DNA of 64,000 nucleotides from CAIYZT01 sp947461435 (GTDB lineage: Bacteria > Pseudomonadota > Alphaproteobacteria > Rhodobacterales > Rhodobacteraceae): the NCBI GenBank assembly GCA_965284435.1, contig OZ260083.1, positions 1,984,001 to 2,048,000 on the forward strand, read 5' to 3'. The notes below the pieces were generated by a model. The model was not told where the DNA came from. It saw nothing but the letters and a program-made list of their open reading frames with translations, and made no database searches. Made by a program: the position numbers and the translations under genes. Of this stretch, positions 27,150 through 34,386 are shown piece by piece; positions within the stretch are counted from its first letter, which is position 1, and every line of letters starts with the position of its first letter.

Positions 27150-29372
27150 ATGGACGGAAATGACAACGCTTCGGGCGGAAAATGCCCCGTGAACCACGGC
27201 AAGACAGCGCATGCCACCTTCGCCGCACGGACCAACCGGGAATGGTGGCCGAACCAGTTGAACCTGCGAATCTTGCAGCAAAACTCGGCGCTGTCCAATC
27301 CGATGGACCCAGATTTTGACTATGCCACCGCCTTCAAGTCACTGGATCTGGCCGCCGTCAAGGCCGATATCTTCGGCTTGATGACCACAAGCCAAGACTG
27401 GTGGCCAGCGGATTGGGGCCACTATGGCCCGTTTTTCATTCGCATGGCTTGGCATTCGGCCGGAACCTACCGCACGGGCGATGGCCGGGGCGGTGCAGGT
27501 TCGGGCACGCAGCGCTTTGCGCCGCTGAATTCCTGGCCGGACAATGGCAACCTCGACAAGGCCCGGCGCCTGCTGTGGCCGGTCAAACAGAAATACGGCG
27601 ACAGCCTGTCTTGGGCTGATCTGATGATCTTGGCGGGCAACTGCGCGCTTGAATCCATGGGTTTCAAGACCTTTGGCTTTGGCGGTGGCCGCGCAGATGT
27701 CTGGGAGCCTGAGGAAGATATCTACTGGGGTTCCGAAGTGGAATGGCTGGCCACCAGCGACAAAGCCAACAGCCGCTATCAAGGCGAGCGCACCTTGGAA
27801 GATCCATTGGCGGCCGTCCAGATGGGCTTGATCTACGTCAACCCCGAAGGCCCCGATGGGCGCCCCGATCCGGTGGCGTCGGGACGGGATATTCGGGAAA
27901 CCTTTGCCCGGATGGCGATGAACGATGCCGAAACCGTTGCTCTTGTTGCGGGGGGTCATACCTTTGGCAAGGCGCATGGGGCAGGTGATCCGACCTTGGT
28001 TGGCGCCGAGCCGGAAGGCGCCGCGATGGAAGAAATGGGCCTTGGCTGGAAGAATGCCTTTGGCTCCGGCAAAGGGGTTCACACAACCACGTCAGGGATC
28101 GAAGGCGCATGGAAGCCCAATCCGACGACCTGGGACATGGGCTATTTCGACATGTTGTTCGGCTACGAATGGGAGTTGGTGCGCTCTCCAGCTGGCGCGC
28201 AGCAATGGGCGGCCAAGGATGTGGCCGACAAGGACATGATCCCGGACGCGCATGATCCGGCCGTAAAGCACCGCCCGATGATGACCACCGCGGATATGGC
28301 GATGCGATTTGACCCGATTTATGGACCGATCTCGAAAGACTTTCATGCCAATCCCGAAAAATTCGCGGATGCTTTCGCACGGGCCTGGTTCAAACTGACA
28401 CACCGCGACATGGGGCCAAAGTCGCTGTACCTTGGCCCAGAAGTGCCAAGTGAAGATTTGATCTGGCAAGATCCGATCCCGGCTGCCACCCACACGGTGA
28501 TCGACGCGGCCGATATCGCCGCGCTTAAGGCGCAGATCTTGGCCACCGGACTTGGGATTGCCGAACTTGTGGGCGCGGCCTGGGCTTCGGCGGCAACCTA
28601 TCGGGGGTCAGACAAGCGCGGCGGGGCCAATGGCGCGCGCCTTCGTTTGGCACCGCAAAAGGACTGGGTCTCAAATCAGCCTGCGCAATTGGCCAAGGTT
28701 CTTGCCGCGCTGTCGGGTGTGCAAAACGCCTTTAGCGCTGCGGCCATGGGCGGCAAACAGGTATCGATGGCGGATCTGATCGTTCTGGGGGGCGCCGCCG
28801 GCGTTGAAGCTGCTGCCAAAGCGGCCGGTCACGCTATTACGGTGCCGTTCACGCCGGGCCGCACGGATGCCACACAAGAGCAAACGGACGTGGAAAGCTT
28901 TGCGGTGCTGGAACCTGTGGCCGATGGGTTCCGCAACTATCAAAAGCAAACCTACAGCGTGTCGTCCGAAAAGATGCTGATCGATCGGGCTCAGTTGATG
29001 ACCCTGACCGCCCCCGAGATGACAGTTTTGGTCGGCGGTTTGCGGGCCATGGGTGTCAACCACAGCCAAAGCGCCCATGGCGTGTTCACCAAACGTCCAG
29101 GCCAGTTGACCACCGATTTCTTCGTTAATCTCTTGGACAACGCAACCATCTGGGCCCCTGCGGCCGAGGAGGGGACCTTTGAGGGCCGCTCTCGTGCGAC
29201 AGGCGCGGTGGTTTGGACCGGCACACGGGTGGATCTTGTGTTTGGGTCCAATTCCCAGTTGCGGGCCTTGGCCGAGGTCTATGCTTGTGCGGGGGCAGAG
29301 TCGAAATTCGTGAAAGATTTCGTGGCTGCGTGGAACAAGGTGATGATGCTGGACCGCTTTGATCTGAAGTGA
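27150..29372 (+). CDS. katG: catalase-peroxidase KatG
   Basis: A 740-residue bifunctional haem enzyme of the usual length. The distal haem triad R98, W101 and H102 lies in RMAWHSAGTYR; the proximal histidine is in VALVAGGHTFGKAHG; the tyrosine of the Met-Tyr-Trp adduct is in LIYVNPEG. The C-terminal half repeats the peroxidase fold without haem. It removes hydrogen peroxide in the cytoplasm. GGGAG at 27139-27143 supports the start. It is divergent from oxyR and closed by a strong intrinsic terminator. Confidence 0.97.
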   Translation: MDGNDNASGGKCPVNHGKTAHATFAARTNREWWPNQLNLRILQQNSALSNPMDPDFDYATAFKSLDLAAVKADIFGLMTTSQDWWPADWGHYGPFFIRMAWHSAGTYRTGDGRGGAGSGTQRFAPLNSWPDNGNLDKARRLLWPVKQKYGDSLSWADLMILAGNCALESMGFKTFGFGGGRADVWEPEEDIYWGSEVEWLATSDKANSRYQGERTLEDPLAAVQMGLIYVNPEGPDGRPDPVASGRDIRETFARMAMNDAETVALVAGGHTFGKAHGAGDPTLVGAEPEGAAMEEMGLGWKNAFGSGKGVHTTTSGIEGAWKPNPTTWDMGYFDMLFGYEWELVRSPAGAQQWAAKDVADKDMIPDAHDPAVKHRPMMTTADMAMRFDPIYGPISKDFHANPEKFADAFARAWFKLTHRDMGPKSLYLGPEVPSEDLIWQDPIPAATHTVIDAADIAALKAQILATGLGIAELVGAAWASAATYRGSDKRGGANGARLRLAPQKDWVSNQPAQLAKVLAALSGVQNAFSAAAMGGKQVSMADLIVLGGAAGVEAAAKAAGHAITVPFTPGRTDATQEQTDVESFAVLEPVADGFRNYQKQTYSVSSEKMLIDRAQLMTLTAPEMTVLVGGLRAMGVNHSQSAHGVFTKRPGQLTTDFFVNLLDNATIWAPAAEEGTFEGRSRATGAVVWTGTRVDLVFGSNSQLRALAEVYACAGAESKFVKDFVAAWNKVMMLDRFDLK

Positions 29373-29392
29373 TCAAAGACTCACAGAAAAAG

Positions 29393-29420
29393 GGCGCGGC
29401 TGGAAACGGCCGCGCCTTTT
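29393..29420 (+). terminator. intrinsic terminator of katG
   Basis: GGCGCGGC at 29393-29400 pairs perfectly with GCCGCGCC at 29409-29416 across an eight-base loop, followed by TTTT. It lies 20 bases after the katG stop and just beyond the 3' end of the leftward tRNA gene. Confidence 0.85.
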
Positions 29421-29426
29421 GCGTTT

Positions 29427-29502
29427 TGGTAGGCCCGGAGGGATTTGAACCCCCAACCAAGGCGTTATGAGCGCCCTGCTCTAACCGTTGAGCTACAGGC
29501 CC
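29427..29502 (-). tRNA. tRNA with CAU anticodon (probably tRNA-Ile2, alternatively elongator tRNA-Met)
   Basis: Read leftward, the 76 bases fold as a full cloverleaf: acceptor GGGCCTG with CGGGCCT, D stem GCTC/GAGC, anticodon stem GGGCG/CGCCT around the loop CTCATAA, T stem GGGGG/CCCTC around TTCAAAT, discriminator A and an encoded CCA. The anticodon is CAU. The paired first base rules out an initiator tRNA. General likeness to the lysidine-modified isoleucine tRNA favours tRNA-Ile2, in which case TilS would change the reading from AUG to AUA; a proper classifier is needed to settle this. Confidence 0.85.
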
Positions 29503-29627
29503 CCAAGGTCATGACGATCAGATAGCGGGCCAGAACCCGGCTGCCAAGTCAGAACTTTGGCGCGTTGCACCTTTGGGTCTGATGGTCTATTGCGCCGGGG
29601 CAGGATGGCAACTTCATGGGGGCGCGT

Positions 29628-30677
29628 ATGACCAAGGGGCACAACGGCTTGACCTATGCCGAGGCAGGCGTGGACATTGACGCGGGCAACGCTTTGGTGG
29701 AACGGATCAAACCGGCCGCGCGCGCCACACGCCGTCCTGGGGTTCTGGGCGGACTGGGCGGATTTGGTGCCTTGTTCGACCTGAAGTCAGCCGGCTATTC
29801 CGATCCGATTCTTGTGGCAGCCACCGACGGCGTCGGCACGAAACTGCGCATCGCCATCGACACCGGGCTGGTGGATACCATCGGCATCGATCTTGTCGCG
29901 ATGTGCGTGAACGATCTGGTCTGCCAAGGGGCAGAGCCTTTGTTTTTTCTAGACTATTTTGCGACAGGCAAGTTGAACGTTGACGAGGCCACCCGCATCA
30001 TCAACGGAATCGCGGCGGGCTGTGCAGCATCGGGCTGTGCGCTGATCGGCGGCGAGACGGCGGAAATGCCGGGGATGTATCACAAAGGCGATTTCGACCT
30101 TGCTGGATTTGCCGTTGGCGCAATGGAACGGGGCGAGGATTTGCCCCGCGATGTCGCAGAGGGTGATATTCTTCTGGGCCTTGCCTCGAACGGGGTGCAT
30201 TCCAACGGCTATTCCTTTGTACGCAAAGTGGTTGAGATGTCGGGATTGGAATGGTCTTCCCCGTCTCCCTTTTCTGAGTCCGGCACCTTGGGCGAGGCTT
30301 TGCTTGCCCCCACGCGTCTTTACGTCAAACCTGCCCTTGCGGCCATCCGGGCGGGCGGCGTGCATGGGCTGGCTCATATCACGGGGGGCGGGATTACGGA
30401 AAACCCACCGCGCATTCTGCCGGAGGGGCTGGCCTGCGAGATTGATCTGGGCGCTTGGGAACTGCCACCCGTATTCCGATGGTTGGCGACAACGGCCAAT
30501 ATGTCGGAATCCGAACTGCTGAAAACGTTCAATTGCGGCATCGGGATGATGCTTGCCGTGGCCCCTGACCAGGCACAAGCAGTCGCCGACGTCTTGGCGG
30601 CCGAAGGCGAGATGGTTGTCGATATGGGGCAGATCATTGCGGGGCAGGGCGTGGTCTATCGGGGCAAGCTGCTGTGA
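29628..30677 (+). CDS. purM: phosphoribosylformylglycinamidine cyclo-ligase (PurM)
   Basis: A 349-residue AIR synthetase, which closes the imidazole ring in purine synthesis using ATP. Typical segments are GLTYAEAGVDIDAGNALVE at the start, the ATP-site glycine run LGGLGGFGALFDL, ATDGVGTKLRIA and IGGETAEMPGMY. ATG at 29628 matches the usual family start; an in-frame ATG at 29616 would add four residues and cannot be excluded. Its stop overlaps the purN start, as is common for this pair. Confidence 0.95.
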   Translation: MTKGHNGLTYAEAGVDIDAGNALVERIKPAARATRRPGVLGGLGGFGALFDLKSAGYSDPILVAATDGVGTKLRIAIDTGLVDTIGIDLVAMCVNDLVCQGAEPLFFLDYFATGKLNVDEATRIINGIAAGCAASGCALIGGETAEMPGMYHKGDFDLAGFAVGAMERGEDLPRDVAEGDILLGLASNGVHSNGYSFVRKVVEMSGLEWSSPSPFSESGTLGEALLAPTRLYVKPALAAIRAGGVHGLAHITGGGITENPPRILPEGLACEIDLGAWELPPVFRWLATTANMSESELLKTFNCGIGMMLAVAPDQAQAVADVLAAEGEMVVDMGQIIAGQGVVYRGKLL

Positions 30678-31267
30678 AGCGGATTGCCGTCCTGATATCA
30701 GGGGGCGGCTCCAACATGGTTGCGCTCGCGCAGGATCTGGCGGGCAGTTCGCTGGCGCAGGTCGATCTTGTGATTTCCAACGTGCCAGATGCTGGGGGTC
30801 TGGCCAAAGCGGCCGCAATGGGCCTTTCGGCGCAGTGCGTCGATCATCGCCCCTTTGGCAAAGACCGCGCCGGATTCGAAACTGCCCTTCGCAGCGTCCT
30901 TGATCGCGCGTCACCGGATGTGATTTGTCTTGCCGGATTCATGCGGATCGTCTCGGCCGATTTTGTGCGCGCCTATGAGGGGCGGATGTTGAACATTCAT
31001 CCCTCACTTTTGCCGAAATATCCGGGTCTTCATACCCATGCACGCGCCTTGGCGGCCGGTGATGTGCAGGCTGGCTGTTCCGTTCATGTTGTCACAGACG
31101 AACTGGATGGAGGTCCGATACTCGGACAGGCGCGTGTGCCGGTGCTTTCAGGCGATACAGAAGAGCGTCTTGCCGCGCGGGTCTTGGTACAAGAGCACCG
31201 ACTTTACCCGATGGTTCTGCGCCGGTTTCTTGGCGGAAACTTCGACCGTCTTGACGTGGTCGGCTGA
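30674..31267 (+). CDS. purN: phosphoribosylglycinamide formyltransferase (PurN)
   Basis: A 197-residue GAR transformylase that uses 10-formyltetrahydrofolate in purine synthesis. The N-terminus IAVLISGGGSNMVALAQ is the phosphate-binding loop; the catalytic triad region is visible in LNIHPSLLPKYPGLHTH and the aspartate of VTDELDGGPI. It begins with GTG at 30674, overlapping the purM stop by four bases (GTGA), so it is translationally coupled. It faces dapB convergently with 14 bases between stops. Confidence 0.95.
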   Translation: MKRIAVLISGGGSNMVALAQDLAGSSLAQVDLVISNVPDAGGLAKAAAMGLSAQCVDHRPFGKDRAGFETALRSVLDRASPDVICLAGFMRIVSADFVRAYEGRMLNIHPSLLPKYPGLHTHARALAAGDVQAGCSVHVVTDELDGGPILGQARVPVLSGDTEERLAARVLVQEHRLYPMVLRRFLGGNFDRLDVVG

Positions 31268-31281
31268 TCCGTACGCTAAGG

Positions 31282-32091
31282 TTACAGTCCCAAGACATCC
31301 ATCATGTTGTAATGCCCGGGTTTTTGGCTTTGCCCCCAAAGCACCGCCTTCAGCGCGCCGCGGGCAAAGATCACCCGATCCGTGGCCACATGGCGCAGCA
31401 CAATCCGTTCTCCTTCAGACGCGAACAGCACGTCATGCTCGCCAACGATATCCCCGCCGCGAATCGCCGAGAACCCGATGCTGCCGCGGGTGCGCGCTCC
31501 CGTGATCCCATCGCGGCCTGAAACTTTGGCATCTTCTAGCGCGATTTGCCTGCCATCCGCCGCCGCCTGTCCCAGCATCAAGGCTGTCCCAGATGGCGCA
31601 TCGACCTTCCGGCGGTGGTGCGCCTCTATCACCTCGATGTCCCAATCCTCGTCAAGGGCGGCAGCAACCTTTTTTGTCAGCCCAACCAATAGATTGACGC
31701 CCAAACTCATGTTTCCGGCGCGCACAATCACGGCATGGTGCGCGGCGGCATCGATCTTCGTCAAATCATCAGGCTCCAGCCCGGTTGTTCCAATCACGTG
31801 AACGGCGCGGGCTTGCGCCGCCAAGGCGGCAAAGCCAACGCTTGCTGCCGGGGCGGTGAAATCAATCACGCCTTGGGCTTTGGAAAATGCCTCCAGCGCA
31901 TCGTCTGTGACGGCAACACCCAAGGCCGCCGCGCCCATCGCTTCGCCGATGTCGCGGCCAATCCACATATGTCCGGGGCGTTCAAGGCAGCCCACCAACC
32001 GCATCTTGTCGGATGCCGCCACAAGCTTGACCAAGGTCTGCCCCATGGCCCCCGACGCCCCCGTGATCACAATGCCTGGCAGATTGGACAT
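31282..32091 (-). CDS. dapB: 4-hydroxy-tetrahydrodipicolinate reductase (DapB)
   Basis: A 269-residue reductase of the lysine and diaminopimelate pathway. The nucleotide-binding loop is VITGASGAMGQTLV; the catalytic and substrate-binding region is EAHHRRKVDAPSGTAL, with the signature histidine pair and lysine. It reduces the cyclic hydroxy-dipicolinate with NAD(P)H. It is divergent from rbfA, with 95 bases between the start codons. Confidence 0.95.
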   Translation of the reverse strand: MSNLPGIVITGASGAMGQTLVKLVAASDKMRLVGCLERPGHMWIGRDIGEAMGAAALGVAVTDDALEAFSKAQGVIDFTAPAASVGFAALAAQARAVHVIGTTGLEPDDLTKIDAAAHHAVIVRAGNMSLGVNLLVGLTKKVAAALDEDWDIEVIEAHHRRKVDAPSGTALMLGQAAADGRQIALEDAKVSGRDGITGARTRGSIGFSAIRGGDIVGEHDVLFASEGERIVLRHVATDRVIFARGALKAVLWGQSQKPGHYNMMDVLGL

Positions 32092-32186
32092 GCTTTGCTC
32101 CTTTTATCGCAGTCCATTTAGCGTCTTTCGGCCCGACCTGAAAGCCCGCCGTTGCGGGCGCGGGCGAAACAGATTATCTGGCCGCC

Positions 32187-32623
<437 letters not shown>

Positions 32624-32627
<4 letters not shown>

Positions 32628-33370
32628 AGCGCGCGGCCATTGCCATGATGGCCATGGCACTGCCCCAATTGGCCGGGGCGGTCTCGTGCAGGGATATCAC
32701 CTTTGAAGAGGCGAGTTACACCGTCTGTGATGTGCGCGCTGGCGAGGATCTTCGGCTGTTTGTTCGGGGCCCCGCGGGCCCTTTTGCAAACTTTGCCGCG
32801 CTGGATGACTATCTGATCGCCCAGAACGAAACCCTCGTCTTCGCCATGAACGCCGGCATGTTTGACGAGGATTTGAACCCGGTTGGCCTGTACATAGAGG
32901 CGGGGATCGAACGCAAGAAAATTGTCACCCGCGATGGCCCCGGAAACTTTGGGCTTTTGCCCAACGGCGTCTTTTGCACCGTGTTGGCCGGCGATTCTGG
33001 GCCAACCTTTCAGATCGTGGAAAGTCGCAGTTTTGCGCAAAATCCGCTGGCATGCTGGATGGCCACGCAGTCCGGTCCGCTGTTGGTGATGGATGGCCAG
33101 TTGCACCCAAAGTTCGTGGCCGGGTCTGACTCTTTGAACTATCGAAATGGGGTCGGTGTGTCGGAAGATGGCAGCGTGGCCAGTTTTGTGATTTCGAATA
33201 CCGCTGTGAATTTTCACAGCTTTGCCCGGGTCTTTCGGGATCTATTGGGTGTAAAGCAGGCGTTGTTTCTGGATGGATCAATCTCGCGGCTGTATGCGCC
33301 GCAACTGGATCGAAGTGATCTTGGGTTTCCGATCGGGCCAATCGTGGCCGTTGTCGAACAGAAGGACTAA
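32624..33370 (+). CDS. exported phosphodiester glycosidase (DUF2233/NAGPA-like) protein
   Basis: A 248-residue protein with a signal peptide (AIAMMAMALPQLAGA). The body matches the NAGPA/DUF2233 fold: MNAGMFDEDLNPVGLY, GNFGLLPNGVF, ATQSGPLLVMDGQ, FRDLLGVKQALFLDGSISRLY. Members of this fold cleave sugar phosphodiester bonds, so a role in cell-envelope or polysaccharide turnover is plausible. It starts with GTG at 32624, overlapping the rbfA stop, and stands between rbfA and truB, which normally adjoin each other. The link with ribosome and tRNA genes is probably only positional. Confidence 0.8.
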
Positions 33371-33373
33371 GCC

Positions 33374-34279
33374 GTGGCCAAAGGCAAAAAAGGTCTGCCG
33401 ATTTCAGGTTGGCTGATCGTCGATAAACCTGCCGGAATCGGATCAACCCAAGTGGTGGGCAAGGTGCGCTGGGCACTGAACGCGCAAAAGGCTGGTCATG
33501 CGGGCACCTTGGATCCGGCGGCGACCGGGGTCTTGGCGATCGCCTTGGGCGAGGCGACCAAAACGGTTCCCTTCATCACCGATGCGATGAAATGCTACCG
33601 TTTCATGGTCCGTTTGGGATCTTCGACCAGCACGGATGACGCCGAGGGGACCCTTTTGCAAAGCCGCGATCTGCGGCCTTCAGATGAACAGATTGCAGCG
33701 GCCTTGGTGCCGTTTCGGGGGCAAATCCTTCAGGTCCCACCGCAGGTTTCGGCCGTTAAGGTCGATGGAGAGCGTGCGTATGATCTGGCCCGTGAGGGCA
33801 TTGAAATGGATCTTGTGGCTCGGCCCCTTTGGGTGGATCGGCTTGTGGTTCTGGATCGCCCCGATGCCGATCATGTCCTGCTGGAGATGGTTTGCGGCAA
33901 AGGCGGTTATGTTCGATCCGTTGCGCGGGATCTGGGCCAGGCCTTGGGCTGCCTTGGCCATGTTGCATGGTTGCGGCGCGAATGGTCAGGCCCGTTTCGG
34001 GCCGAAGACGGCATAATCTATGCCGAGTTAGAGTCCCTTGCCCGTACGCCCGAATTGATGTCACGCGTTTTGCCGTTGGAAATGGGCTTGTCTGGCCTTC
34101 CCGAAGTGGTGGCGACCCAAGAGGGGGCTTTGCGCTTGTCGCATGGCAATCCGGGCCAGGTTCTGGGGCATCTGGACTATGGTTCTGAATGTTGGGCAAG
34201 CCGAAATGGCCGTGCCGTGGCCGTGGGGCGCTATCTTGGGGGCGAGGTGCATCCCAGCAAGGTTTTCGTGCAAGAGTGA
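33374..34279 (+). CDS. truB: tRNA pseudouridine-55 synthase (TruB)
   Basis: A 301-residue enzyme that makes pseudouridine 55 in the T loop of tRNAs. The N-terminal GWLIVDKPAGIGSTQVVG and the catalytic-aspartate segment AGHAGTLDPAATGVLAIALG are diagnostic; CGKGGYVRSVARDLG and the PUA-like tail also fit. It starts with GTG at 33374, with AAGGA upstream, three bases after the previous stop. Confidence 0.95.
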   Translation: MAKGKKGLPISGWLIVDKPAGIGSTQVVGKVRWALNAQKAGHAGTLDPAATGVLAIALGEATKTVPFITDAMKCYRFMVRLGSSTSTDDAEGTLLQSRDLRPSDEQIAAALVPFRGQILQVPPQVSAVKVDGERAYDLAREGIEMDLVARPLWVDRLVVLDRPDADHVLLEMVCGKGGYVRSVARDLGQALGCLGHVAWLRREWSGPFRAEDGIIYAELESLARTPELMSRVLPLEMGLSGLPEVVATQEGALRLSHGNPGQVLGHLDYGSECWASRNGRAVAVGRYLGGEVHPSKVFVQE

Positions 34280-34353
34280 TCCGCGCCTGTACGTATGTAC
34301 GAATGCTCTGGGTCAAGAAACCGCTGGCAGAATCGGACCAGTCGATTAGAAGT

Positions 34354-34368
34354 GTTCTTCTTATGTTC
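34354..34368. promoter_or_regulatory. LexA (SOS) box
   Basis: GTTC at 34354-34357, seven bases (TTCTTAT), GTTC at 34365-34368: a perfect GTTC-N7-GTTC, the LexA direct repeat of Alphaproteobacteria. It lies 18 bases before the dnaE2 start. It is framed by a ten-base inverted repeat, TCGATTAGAA at 34342-34351 and TTCTAATCGA at 34366-34375. SOS induction of dnaE2 is therefore expected. Confidence 0.85.
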
Positions 34369-34386
34369 TAATCGATTGCGGTTGCC

